Shown here: positions 54,659-63,403 of the stretch, one piece after another | Layout: the number at the start of each line of letters is the position of its first letter | How positions within the stretch are numbered: the first letter of the stretch is position 1 | Origin: Bacillota bacterium | GTDB lineage: Bacteria > Bacillota > Clostridia > Lachnospirales > Lachnospiraceae | Reading direction: 5' to 3' | Assembly: GCA_023392615.1 (NCBI GenBank) | Contig: JAEVYT010000012.1 | Coordinates: 44,188 to 108,187, forward strand | Length of the DNA stretch: 64,000 nucleotides | Program-made: the position numbers and the translations under genes | Notes under the pieces: model-generated | The model's input: the letters and a program-made list of their open reading frames with translations, nothing else | Database searches by the model: none | What the model was told of the DNA's origin: nothing

Positions 54659-54737
54659 TGTTTTACCCTCCATCACTATATATTAAAATATTATAACAAT
54701 TCTTTCAATCAACGCTCCGTAGAGTTTCATATCCTAT

Positions 54738-55040
54738 TTATAAAAAATGCATATGTGATAGTAGAAAACAGAACAATACATTTATGAAATTATAAACATA
54801 TAAATATAACTTATTATAAGTAGTTAATTTATCTTTTGATATCACAAGCAAATCACTTACACTAGCCAACGTTGTTAATAATATAATCCATGAAGTAATT
54901 TGAATCAAGAGGCTATATTGTAGTATACGATAATTCGTTAATCCAAAAAACAAAACACTACACAAACTAAAGAATGAAATTAATATAACAATATAACATA
55001 CTCTTGTGATTTTAATTATTTTCTTTCTTTTTATCAGTGA
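54738..55040 (-). pseudogene. Possible small membrane protein or its remnant
   Basis: An open minus-strand frame encodes about three hydrophobic segments (for example VLFFGLTNYRILQYSLL and ITSWIILLTTLA) after a basic KRKKIIKITR stretch. There is no ATG, GTG or well-placed ribosome site; only a TTG at 54965 could start it, cutting the first helix. I do not recognise it. It may be a broken gene or a small protein with an unusual start. The rest of the 54677-55214 gap holds a terminator and nothing else clear. Confidence 0.35.
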
Positions 55041-55116
55041 AGTAATCTACCAGATACCATGATATATAATCTTTAGTTTTGAATTATTTTATCATTAATT
55101 TGTATTTTGTATATTA

Positions 55117-55180
55117 AAAAGCACTTTCATATTATGTTTATATCCAGTGAGGATTATAAAGACATATTAAAAGTGCTTTA
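55117..55180 (-). terminator. Terminator after the VOC gene
   Basis: On the minus strand AAAGCACTTTT pairs with GAAAGTGCTTT, with an inner TTTATA/TATAAA pair, followed by TTTAATAT. Similar in arm sequence to the glnK terminator. Confidence 0.75.
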
Positions 55181-55214
55181 TTTATTAAATATATCAGATT
55201 ATCTTATTATTCCA

Positions 55215-56096
55215 TTAACCCAAGCGTGCCTCTTCAAGTGCCTTAAGGTCAAACTTTTTCATTTGTAAAAAGGCTTGCGTGATACGTTGTACTTCCTCCT
55301 TGGTGCCTTGCATCATAATTTCGTTCAAATTAGAGGGGACTATCTGCCAGGATACTCCGAATTGATCTTTGACCCATCCGCATTGCTCAGCTTCGGGAAC
55401 AAATGATAACTTATCCCAGTAATAATCAATCTCTTCCTGATCCTCACAGACTACCATAAAGGAAATTGCTTCATTAAACGAAAAATCGCCGCCATATCCA
55501 TGATCCATAACAACGAATTCCGTTTCTCCAATTGTTAACTCACCGTAATTAATCTCCGCTTTCGGATCCTGTGCTTCCCCTTCAGCGTAATGATTAATGT
55601 GTCCAATTGTTGAATCTGGAAATACGGAGTGATAATATTCAATTGCTTCCATTGCTTTCCCGCACATCTCTTCTGTGAACAGCAAATTAGGCCTAATTTT
55701 CGCATGCTCGTTCCGATTCTCATCATACATAAGCTGCCAATTTAATCCATATTGATCACTAATCCATGCATATCGTTTACTGAACGGATATTCACCCAGT
55801 GGCATGAGTTCGAACCCATCTTTTATAAGCTCATTATATAATCTATCCACCTCCTCAACAGAATCACAACCTATCATAAGAGAAACCGATGGATTAAATT
55901 CAAAATAAGGACCCGCACTGATCGATGAGAACTTCATGCCCTCTAGTTGAAAATCCACCAATTCCGTATCCCCCGATGGTGTATCCGTAATCGTAGTGGA
56001 ATGAAGAATTTTTGAATTATGAAACAATGTCGTGTATCGGGTTACTGCTTCAAACGCTTCTTTGTCATACCATAAATGAGGTATTATTTTTTGCAT
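55215..56096 (-). CDS. Two-domain VOC (PhnB/glyoxalase-like) protein
   Basis: A 293-residue protein with two tandem PhnB-type VOC domains (about residues 1-135 and 140-270). Each has the family pattern: IIPHLWYDKEAFEAV and ISDQYGLNWQL in the first, IRPNLLFTEEMCGKAMEAI and VKDQFGVSWQI in the second, where the W-(Q)-(L/I) end is typical. The substrate is unknown and metal ligands are not obvious. AAGGAGGA before ATG 56096 decides the start. It follows the lactate-dehydrogenase-like gene by 29 bases and is probably in its operon. Confidence 0.87.
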   Translation of the reverse strand: MQKIIPHLWYDKEAFEAVTRYTTLFHNSKILHSTTITDTPSGDTELVDFQLEGMKFSSISAGPYFEFNPSVSLMIGCDSVEEVDRLYNELIKDGFELMPLGEYPFSKRYAWISDQYGLNWQLMYDENRNEHAKIRPNLLFTEEMCGKAMEAIEYYHSVFPDSTIGHINHYAEGEAQDPKAEINYGELTIGETEFVVMDHGYGGDFSFNEAISFMVVCEDQEEIDYYWDKLSFVPEAEQCGWVKDQFGVSWQIVPSNLNEIMMQGTKEEVQRITQAFLQMKKFDLKALEEARLG

Positions 56097-56125
56097 AGAG
56101 CTGTCCTCCTTATTTATATTTATTA

Positions 56126-57073
56126 TCATAAGTTAAGTTTCTTTGAATATTCTCTGATTACAGATACAGAATGCTTGAATCTTTGCTGCTCCTCCGGTGT
56201 TAAGTGAACTTCAACAACATCCTGTACGCCGTTTCTATTTAAAATTACAGGAACACCACAGAACACATCTGTTTCGCCAAACTCTCCTTCCAACAAAGTA
56301 GATACGGGGATAATCTTATTTTCATCATTCATGACTGCTTTTATAATTCCTACTACAGCTGTTGCAATTCCATAACAGGTTGTTCCTTTTACCTCCAAGA
56401 TATCAAATCCAACTTTCGTAACACGTTTTACGATATCATCCAGATTTGTATTCTTATATTCCAGATTATCTTCTAAAATATCTGTAAAGCGCTTACCTCC
56501 AACCGTTACATGTGACCAAGGACACATTTGACTGTCACCATGTTCACCCATCGTATACCCTTGAACACTTCTCGGATCCACTCCAATTAACTCTCCAATA
56601 AAATGCTTTAATCTGGCGGAATCCATCGCCGTACCGGTACCGATTACTTGGTTTTTGGGAAGTCCGGATAATTTGTATACATAATAAGCAATTATATCTA
56701 CCGGGTTTGATACTACTATAAAATGCCCACGAAAACCGGATTTCATAATTGGTTCAACGATTGATTTCGCAATATTAGCGGATAATTCTAACGTATCAAG
56801 TCTTGTCTGTCCGTGTTTTGGTGGTGCACCCGCTGTAATTACTACAATATCCGCATCCGAACAATCCGTAAGCTCTCCTACTGATACTTTTACATTACGA
56901 TTTAAATATTCTACACAATGGCATAAATCCATCACTTCTCCGCGTGCTTTGTCACGATTAATATCTATTATCATTACCTCATCACAAATTCCCTGTGTAA
57001 TCAGGCTAAATGCTGTCGATGAACCTACCAGTCCTGCACCGACGATTACTACTTTACTACGATTGATTGTCAT
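56126..57073 (-). CDS. L-lactate dehydrogenase-family enzyme with unusual substrate loop
   Basis: A 315-residue NAD-dependent 2-hydroxyacid dehydrogenase of the LDH/MDH fold. The Rossmann loop is VGAGLVGSS, the catalytic histidine lies in GEHGDSQ, and substrate arginines are in GQTRLD (Arg91) and DSARL. The specificity loop reads GAPPKHGQTR; the position that is Gln102 in LDH (ANQKPGETR) and Arg in MDH is proline here. Pyruvate reduction is likely but another 2-oxoacid is possible. GGAGGAAG precedes ATG 57073, and promoter TTGTAT-17-TATAAT lies upstream. Confidence 0.87.
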   Translation of the reverse strand: MTINRSKVVIVGAGLVGSSTAFSLITQGICDEVMIIDINRDKARGEVMDLCHCVEYLNRNVKVSVGELTDCSDADIVVITAGAPPKHGQTRLDTLELSANIAKSIVEPIMKSGFRGHFIVVSNPVDIIAYYVYKLSGLPKNQVIGTGTAMDSARLKHFIGELIGVDPRSVQGYTMGEHGDSQMCPWSHVTVGGKRFTDILEDNLEYKNTNLDDIVKRVTKVGFDILEVKGTTCYGIATAVVGIIKAVMNDENKIIPVSTLLEGEFGETDVFCGVPVILNRNGVQDVVEVHLTPEEQQRFKHSVSVIREYSKKLNL

Positions 57074-57141
57074 CCTAATTCTTCCTCCATATGTCTCATA
57101 ATCCAATCATTAACAAGCAAAATATAATGCTTATTATTACC

Positions 57142-57170
57142 ATTATATATTGCATATATTTAAAATACAA
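57142..57170 (-). promoter_or_regulatory. Promoter of the lactate-dehydrogenase-like gene
   Basis: Minus-strand TTGTAT (57165-57170), 17-bp spacer, TATAAT (57142-57147). Confidence 0.65.
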
Positions 57171-57257
57171 AGTATTTATTTGTACAAAATATATTACTAT
57201 ATGATTTCTATATAATACATAGTAATATAATAAGAGATTCTTTCAAAATCGGTATTC

Positions 57258-57286
57258 TTGACAACAAATCTTCTATCGATTATTAT
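57258..57286 (+). promoter_or_regulatory. Promoter of the AraC-family gene
   Basis: TTGACA (57258-57263), 17-bp spacer, TATTAT (57281-57286). The remaining 305-bp divergent gap is AT-rich with no further signal recognised. Confidence 0.65.
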
Positions 57287-57378
57287 TTTATCAATATATA
57301 ATTTCTGTAATCATGTGGAAATCTATCTGGATTAGTATGATTTTGTTTACTAATATAAGAAAGGGTATGGTTATTTAT

Positions 57379-58284
57379 ATGAAATATTCAACATTAGGCA
57401 CTAACTTCTATGTAGGAACAGAAGTTCCTGTGATCATTAAAGAAGCAAAGTATTGTGAAGAAAATATTGATAACAGGTTTCGGCTCATTCTTATATTAAA
57501 AGGCTCCGGTATGATTGAAACTTCAGAAGGTTTTTCTCCTTTTATAGCTCCAACTCTGTGTTGTCGGAATGAAACCGAATTTTTCAAAGTTAATTCATCG
57601 CAAAAGTGTGAAACGGTTGAACTCGTCTTTCATCCGGAATTTCTTAATCCTGCATATAATTATCATTCACTTAGAATTCAACCCAAAGTGTATCTGGAAG
57701 GAGATCCTCAAGAAGCGGCTTGGATGAATGCTTTTACTCAACGAATGTCGCAATATAATGGAATCATGAATATTAATACCGGTACATCACATCGTATCGA
57801 GATGATTTTACAACAAATCAAGAAGGAGCTATTTGATCAAAGAGACTGGTACTGGCCATGCCGTACAAGATCTTATTTATTAGAATTATTGTTAGTCATT
57901 GATCGCATCTATATAGAGCCAATTACCGATGAATCGATTACTATCTCTGATAAGCATCAACATATAAATGAAATAATTGTGTACCTTTCAAATCATTACC
58001 AAGAGAAGCTTCAACTTCAACAGCTGTCTGAGTTATTCAATATCAATCGAACATCTCTGAATGAGTATTTTAAAGAAGCTACCGGATATACGGTCATGAA
58101 TTATTTGATACGTTTGAGAATAAATTTGGCCATGGCGATGCTTAAAGATACCGCACTGCAAGTATCTGAAATTATGTTCCGTGTAGGATTTATAAACACT
58201 TCACACTTTGTTAGGTCATTCAAGAATATTACCGGGATGTCTCCTTCTCAATATCGTGAAGTACATACCTGGCTATACAAATAA
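57379..58284 (+). CDS. AraC-family transcription regulator
   Basis: A 301-residue regulator with an N-terminal cupin-like sensing domain and a C-terminal pair of helix-turn-helix motifs (about residues 205-298): LQQLSELFNINRTSLNEYFK and then VSEIMFRVGFINTSHFVRSF with FKNITGMSPSQYR, which is the AraC signature. The start at ATG 57379 is favoured because the protein's conserved part begins there; AAAGGG lies 12-13 bases upstream. It is divergent from the lactate-dehydrogenase-like operon and may control it, though this is only positional. Confidence 0.9.
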   Translation: MKYSTLGTNFYVGTEVPVIIKEAKYCEENIDNRFRLILILKGSGMIETSEGFSPFIAPTLCCRNETEFFKVNSSQKCETVELVFHPEFLNPAYNYHSLRIQPKVYLEGDPQEAAWMNAFTQRMSQYNGIMNINTGTSHRIEMILQQIKKELFDQRDWYWPCRTRSYLLELLLVIDRIYIEPITDESITISDKHQHINEIIVYLSNHYQEKLQLQQLSELFNINRTSLNEYFKEATGYTVMNYLIRLRINLAMAMLKDTALQVSEIMFRVGFINTSHFVRSFKNITGMSPSQYREVHTWLYK

Positions 58285-58306
58285 AAAAGGCTGTTACAAA
58301 CAAGAA

Positions 58307-58446
58307 AGGCTGTTACAAACAAATAATTTATCAGGAATTATGATATATTACTTCACACGCTGTTTGGGAAACAATGTTCATAATTATCCAAACTGAGCAT
58401 TTGACATAATAACTTATTCCTATCATTTATTTGTTTGCAACAGCCT
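58307..58446. repeat. 140-bp inverted-repeat element with 20-bp arms and a doubled left arm
   Basis: AGGCTGTTACAAACAAATAA (58307-58326) and its inverse complement at 58427-58446 match at 19 of 20 positions around 100 bases. A second copy of AAGGCTGTTACAAACAA precedes the left arm at 58288-58304. Inside, AATTATGA and TCATAATT form a further pair. It lies between convergent genes; size and structure are MITE-like or those of a complex terminator. Confidence 0.8.
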
Positions 58447-58522
58447 CAATTTATAAGTAACTTATTTTTTAACTCATATCTGTTTAGCTTATATTTTTTA
58501 ACCTATATTTTTCTTATATCTT

Positions 58523-59500
58523 TTATTGATTAAGCTGATATAAACTAATATTCTTAACTACCGATGAGACTGTTAGATATTTTCCGTCCTTCGATAGATA
58601 AGGAGCCATACCATTTACCTTTGGCATCGGTACGTTCTCCCAATTAGCTCCGCCGTCTTTTGTAGTAATGCATAACATTTTGTATGACTTCGTTGCAAAA
58701 ACAATTGTTCCGTTGTTCTCATCTTTAAAATTAATTGCTACTGCTGACATAGCAGACTTATTAATCATTTCTCCAAATAAATTAACCGGTTGCTTCGTCC
58801 ATGTTTTACAGGAATCATTTGTTTTAAATAAATTCCCGTCCATACTTAAGATATATCCAGTTTTTTCATTCATGAAATTCATCCCAGCGATTATTTTACA
58901 ATCCTTCGGCAAAGCAAGTTCTTTCCAGGTCTTACCGCCATCCGTAGTTACACCAAATGACTTCGGTGCTCCGATATACATTTTCTTTTGGTCAATTACT
59001 GATAAAAATTTATTATACTCATTACCACTTTTTAATGGAAATTCTCCCAAATCCGACCATGTTTTCCCCTTATCCTTTGAAAGCCTATTTACACCAAAGT
59101 TTCCACTTGTAACAAGAAAAGACTCATTTAAATAGTCCAATCCATATCGACATGCTGATGGTTTTATTTTAGCATCTGTCCATGTTTTCCCACCATCCGA
59201 TGTATAACTTACTGCACCTTCATATCCTACCGTTACACCAAGTGATTCATTTAAAAATCCGGCATAAAATACAGCAGTTTCCACTGTGGATGTTGATAGT
59301 AATTTCCATGGAGAATTTTCTCCACTTTCAGGTGCTTTCGTTGCCTCTACCGGCTTCGTTGGTGTTACATCACCACTCCCCTGAGCTGACTTGGTGATGT
59401 TCGCATTCGTATCAGCCGTCTCTTTTTTACCACAGGCCAAACCAACCACACTTAATAATAATACCATACCAACAAAATAAATTAATCTGATACTTTTCAT
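58523..59500 (-). CDS. Ycf48-like beta-propeller lipoprotein
   Basis: A 325-residue exported protein. Residues 1-24 form a signal with lipobox-like GLAC, followed by a low-complexity Thr/Lys/Pro linker and then repeated BNR/Ycf48-type blades: TSDGGKTWTDA, SKDKGKTWSDL, TTDGGKTWKEL, TNDSCKTWTKQ and TKDGGANWENV. These asp-box blades make a seven-bladed-propeller-like fold on the outer membrane face. Partner unknown. Two starts are plausible: ATG 59500 behind GAGGAGGG, and GTG 59557 behind GGGGGAGG, the latter adding 19 residues before the signal. Confidence 0.87.
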   Translation of the reverse strand: MKSIRLIYFVGMVLLLSVVGLACGKKETADTNANITKSAQGSGDVTPTKPVEATKAPESGENSPWKLLSTSTVETAVFYAGFLNESLGVTVGYEGAVSYTSDGGKTWTDAKIKPSACRYGLDYLNESFLVTSGNFGVNRLSKDKGKTWSDLGEFPLKSGNEYNKFLSVIDQKKMYIGAPKSFGVTTDGGKTWKELALPKDCKIIAGMNFMNEKTGYILSMDGNLFKTNDSCKTWTKQPVNLFGEMINKSAMSAVAINFKDENNGTIVFATKSYKMLCITTKDGGANWENVPMPKVNGMAPYLSKDGKYLTVSSVVKNISLYQLNQ

Positions 59501-59719
59501 AAAACCCTCCTCTAATATTTTAATCAATTCAAGTGAAACAAATAATTTTACAATCACTAGGCAGTTCCTCCCCCTGTTTTAGTGTTTTTGCATTAAAATC
59601 TGTTTCACAATCATCATATTAAGGAGTTTATCATATGGTTATTGTTGATGGGTTGCTAATATACAGAAAGTTTTATACTATTTACAAATACAATTATTGT
59701 AACCAATCACAACAAACAC

Positions 59720-59794
59720 AAAGGGGCTATTAAGAATTTAGATTCCTTGAAAATAAGTTTCCTTCAAGTGATATTTGATTCTTTACAGCCCTTT
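59720..59794 (-). terminator. Long stem-loop after the P-type ATPase gene
   Basis: On the minus strand AAAGGGCTGTAAAGAAT pairs with ATTCTTAATAGCCCCTTT with few mismatches around a loop with an inner CTTGAAGG/CCTTGAAA pair. GGCTGTT-arm family. Confidence 0.65.
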
Positions 59795-59819
59795 ATGTTA
59801 TCGGTATTTAATTAATATA

Positions 59820-62417
59820 TTATTTATTCTTTATAAGCTTAGATATCTGAATAATAATTGTCGGCATGATTGCCAGTAAATAGATGTAACCGATTTGACT
59901 TCCGGTAAGGTTTGAAACTACGAACAAGTTCTGTAAAAATGGAACAAAAAGTACCAAGTTCAATAAAATTGTACCAATTAAGAACGCCCATAAACTGCTC
60001 CAGTTTTTTGCAAAACCGATGTGAAAAATCGATCTATGGCTCCTGCAGTTAAAACCGTGGAATAGTCTTGCCATTGTTAATGTAGCAAATGCCATCGTGC
60101 TTGCAACCAGTTCATTGCCATTCTGATAACCGATATAAAAAGCAATCATGGTGCTAACTGCGATTAAACCACCCTGTATTAACAAGATCATTAAGAATTC
60201 TTTATTTAAAATGCCCTGTTTGGGATCTCTCGGCTTTTGAGATAGTAAGTTATCCTCCGGTGGTTCCATACCAATTGCAATCGCCGGTAGAGAGTCCGTC
60301 AGCAAATTAATGAATAGTAAATGTACCGGCTTAAACGGAACTGGTAGTGCTAAAAGTGATGTATATAAAACACTTAATATACCCGCCATATTACCGGACA
60401 ATAAGAACTGAATCGCATTCTTAATATTACGATATACATTTCTACCATTTGCTACTGCTTTAATAATGGTAGCAAAGTTATCATCAGATAATATCATCGC
60501 TGCGGCATCCTTGGATACTTCAGTACCTGTAATACCCATAGCCACACCGATATCTGCCTTCTTTAGAGCTGGCGCATCGTTAACACCGTCACCTGTCATA
60601 GCAACGATATTCCCTTTTCTCTGCCATGCTGATACAATTCGAATCTTGTTCTCGGGTGAAACTCTTGCGTAGACAGAGATATCACTGATTTTTGCATCCA
60701 ATTCTTCTTCAGTCATCGCATCCAGTTCTGCACCGGTATATGCATAATCACCCTCTTCATATATACCAATCTGTTTTGCAATCGCAACCGCCGTTATCTT
60801 GTGATCACCGGTAATCATAACAGGTTTAATTCCAGCACGTTTCGCATCAGCAACAGCTGCCTTTGATTCCTCTCTTGGCGGATCCACCATCGAGATTAAA
60901 CCGATGAAAGTATAATCATTTTCATTTTCTAAGGTTAGCTCGTCCTCCTTACCCACCTCCTTGTAGGCAAAGGCAAGTACTCTAAGACCATTTTCTGAAA
61001 ACTCAATATTCTTATCTAGAATATTTTTCTTATCCTGCTCGGTAATATCCCTAATCCCTGCGGATGTACGAATTTTGATGGTACGTTCGAGCAGTACATC
61101 AAGCGCACCCTTAGTCAGTATTGTCGGAATTCCGCGAAGTTCATATTTAGTACTCATTAATTTACGATCGGAATCAAATGGTATTTCCTCCAGGCGAGTC
61201 ATCATATCACGAATCTCTTCATCTTGAATTCTAACCTTACGTGCCATTTCAAGCAAAGCATACTCAGTGGGATCACCAATTGCAACCCCATTATGAATTG
61301 AAGCATCATTTGTAAGGATCGCATTATATAACAAATATCGATGGAGCTGATTTTTTAAATCAATTTCATCAAAATCCATTGTTTGCTCATCAATGTATAT
61401 CTGTTGAACCGTCATTTTATTCTGAGTTAAAGTACCGGTTTTATCAGAACAAATAACGGATACGGAACCTAAGCTTTCAACGGCCTTTAATTCCTTGATA
61501 ATGGCCTGTTCTTTCGCCATCTTTTGAGTACCCATCGCCTGAACAATAGTTACAATCGAACCAAGTGCCTCAGGAATCGCAGCGACAGCAAGAGCAACTG
61601 CAAACATTAACGAATCAAGAAGCGGCATTTCACGGAACATACTAAGTAAAAATACCAGTGCACAGATTATCATGATGACAAGCGCTAATTTACTACTAAA
61701 ATTATCAAGACTGATTTGAAGCGGAGTCTTCTTCTCCTTTGTATCATTCATTAATCCGGCTATTTTACCAATCTCGGTATTCATTCCGGTATCGGTTACT
61801 ACTACGGTTGCACGTCCATATGTTACAAGACTACCGGAATACACCATGTTAATGCGATCTCCCAGTGCTACATCCTCAGTAATATCTTTATCACTTTTAT
61901 CAACATTTGTAGATTCTCCAGTCAGAGAGCTTTCATTAACTTGCAACGAAAAATTAGTAAGAATTCTTCCATCAGCGGCTACTAAGTCACCGGCATCCAA
62001 TAACAATATATCTCCGGGAACCACTTCTCTTGCAGGAATTTCAACCTTCTTACCATCTCTATATACTTTTGCATTAGGCGAAGAAAGCATCTTTAGACTT
62101 TCCAACGATTTTTCTGCTTTGATATGCTGTATGGTACCTAACATAGCGTTCAGAATAATTACAGCAAAGATAACAATCGTACTTTCAAAATGTCCTGAGA
62201 ACAAAGATATAACAGCTGCTACAATTAAGATTATAACAAGCAGATCTTTAAACTGCTCTAAAAAAACCTGAACAACACTTTTTTTGTCAGCTTCTAATAA
62301 CGCATTTTCACCTTTTTCATCTCTAATTTTTTGTGCTTCCTGCGTAGACAAACCATCTCTTGATACATTAAGATCCTTGAGTATGTCATCTACGGGCATT
62401 TTAAACCATTGTTTCAT
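59820..62417 (-). CDS. Cation-transporting P-type ATPase (Ca2+/Mn2+ type)
   Basis: An 865-residue P2-type ATPase with an N-terminal cation_ATPase_N domain, an actuator motif LTGEST, phosphorylation motif SDKTGTLT, KGALDVLLE in the nucleotide domain, TGDGVNDAPALK, and about ten membrane helices. The helix-4 motif is AAIPEALGS instead of the PEGLP of classic calcium pumps, a variant also found in lactic-acid-bacterial pumps tied to manganese. The leader carries a yybP-ykoY-like element, so manganese export is the best guess. AAGGAGGA precedes the ATG. Confidence 0.93.
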   Translation of the reverse strand: MKQWFKMPVDDILKDLNVSRDGLSTQEAQKIRDEKGENALLEADKKSVVQVFLEQFKDLLVIILIVAAVISLFSGHFESTIVIFAVIILNAMLGTIQHIKAEKSLESLKMLSSPNAKVYRDGKKVEIPAREVVPGDILLLDAGDLVAADGRILTNFSLQVNESSLTGESTNVDKSDKDITEDVALGDRINMVYSGSLVTYGRATVVVTDTGMNTEIGKIAGLMNDTKEKKTPLQISLDNFSSKLALVIMIICALVFLLSMFREMPLLDSLMFAVALAVAAIPEALGSIVTIVQAMGTQKMAKEQAIIKELKAVESLGSVSVICSDKTGTLTQNKMTVQQIYIDEQTMDFDEIDLKNQLHRYLLYNAILTNDASIHNGVAIGDPTEYALLEMARKVRIQDEEIRDMMTRLEEIPFDSDRKLMSTKYELRGIPTILTKGALDVLLERTIKIRTSAGIRDITEQDKKNILDKNIEFSENGLRVLAFAYKEVGKEDELTLENENDYTFIGLISMVDPPREESKAAVADAKRAGIKPVMITGDHKITAVAIAKQIGIYEEGDYAYTGAELDAMTEEELDAKISDISVYARVSPENKIRIVSAWQRKGNIVAMTGDGVNDAPALKKADIGVAMGITGTEVSKDAAAMILSDDNFATIIKAVANGRNVYRNIKNAIQFLLSGNMAGILSVLYTSLLALPVPFKPVHLLFINLLTDSLPAIAIGMEPPEDNLLSQKPRDPKQGILNKEFLMILLIQGGLIAVSTMIAFYIGYQNGNELVASTMAFATLTMARLFHGFNCRSHRSIFHIGFAKNWSSLWAFLIGTILLNLVLFVPFLQNLFVVSNLTGSQIGYIYLLAIMPTIIIQISKLIKNK

Positions 62418-62571
62418 TTATATCCTCCTTGATGCCAAATCAAAATTCATACATTCAAACATTCTTCAAATATTATTACCTTTCACTTATTAATAAATGT
62501 ATTTCGTGAGTTTTCTTTGCATGAACCTGAACCTGTGCAAACTTTTAATACTCTACAAGTGTTCATAGAAT

Positions 62572-62732
62572 AAAAAAAGACTTTTCATGGACTTATTTTA
62601 AATAAAATAAATCCACTGAAAAGTCTGGTAACCAAATTTTTGGCATGTACCTCCAGGCTGTTAAGCCGCATTGTTGGATGGTACATTAAAACTACTCCCT
62701 AATACAGATGTGTTTGATGTATTCTTTTTTGT
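62572..62732 (-). promoter_or_regulatory. yybP-ykoY-type manganese riboswitch with terminator
   Basis: On the minus strand the leader reads GGGAGTAG (62692-62699), then TGTACCATCCAACAATGCGGC, a short loop, GCCTGGAGGTACATGCC and ACCAGACTTTTC, matching the order of conserved elements in clostridial yybP-ykoY RNAs (segments quoted in part: TGTACCATCC, CCTGGAGGTACA). The aptamer ends in the 5' arm of a strong terminator (62572-62626): GACTTTTCA pairs with TGAAAAGTC and seven T follow. Mn2+ binding would block termination and raise the pump. Confidence 0.85.
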
Positions 62733-62738
62733 GACCTC

Positions 62739-62767
62739 ATTATATTGTATTTCCATATAAGAGTCAA
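62739..62767 (-). promoter_or_regulatory. Promoter of the Mn-riboswitch/ATPase transcript
   Basis: Minus-strand TTGACT (62762-62767), 17-bp spacer, TATAAT (62739-62744), starting transcription about 30 bases before the aptamer. Confidence 0.75.
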
Positions 62768-62884
62768 TCAAAATATGCTAAAATAACTTTAAACTTTTTA
62801 TAAACTACCATTTTATAATTACCAATAGACAAATCACTTCGATATAAATTGCGAATCAATAGACGTTCGTATCCATTCAATAAT

Positions 62885-63298
62885 TTAAGAAAATTGGGCA
62901 TAATTCTTAAAATTGTCAAGGATTGCTTGCCAACCGGTTCTTTGCATTTCGATTGAATTCTCATTCTCAGCGTCAAATACCTCTACAACTTGAGTCACAT
63001 CGCCACCTAATTTGTGAAAGGTGATATTAACTCTTCTATCATCGTCTAACTTATATATGATATGATCATAATGCTTTACTTTTTCATAGCTACCTGAAAA
63101 ATCGAAGCCAAAGCTACCATCTTTTGCTTCCATTCTGTAGCAAAATCTTCCCCCCTCTCTTAAATCATTTTTTGCTGCTGTGGTATGCCAATCTTCTGAG
63201 GCAGTATTCCATTGTTTGATGTGCTCAGGTTCAGTAAAGAACTTCCATACATTTTCAATTGATGAATTAATTGTTGCATTTATAGTAATTTGTTCCAT
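62885..63298 (-). CDS. SRPBCC/AHSA1-type protein
   Basis: A 137-residue START-like protein of the activator-of-Hsp90-ATPase-homologue (AHSA1) group. ATINSSIENVWKFFTEPEHI and QWNTASEDWHT at the N-terminus and MQRTGWQAILDNFKNYAQ at the C-terminus are typical. The fold binds hydrophobic ligands in a deep cavity; role unknown. TAGGAGGA precedes the ATG. It ends about 120 bases before the ATPase promoter and stands alone. Confidence 0.9.
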   Translation of the reverse strand: MEQITINATINSSIENVWKFFTEPEHIKQWNTASEDWHTTAAKNDLREGGRFCYRMEAKDGSFGFDFSGSYEKVKHYDHIIYKLDDDRRVNITFHKLGGDVTQVVEVFDAENENSIEMQRTGWQAILDNFKNYAQFS

Positions 63299-63403
63299 GG
63301 TTGTCCATCCTCCTATATACTTGCTTCTAATATTTATTATACTATATCTTTCTATTAATATATATTTTTTATATCATGATTGCATAATAATATTTATAAC
63401 AAA

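Noticed and set aside
55800..55815. tRNA-like GTTCGAAC segment
   Set aside because: It lies inside the VOC coding region and no cloverleaf arms can be drawn around it.
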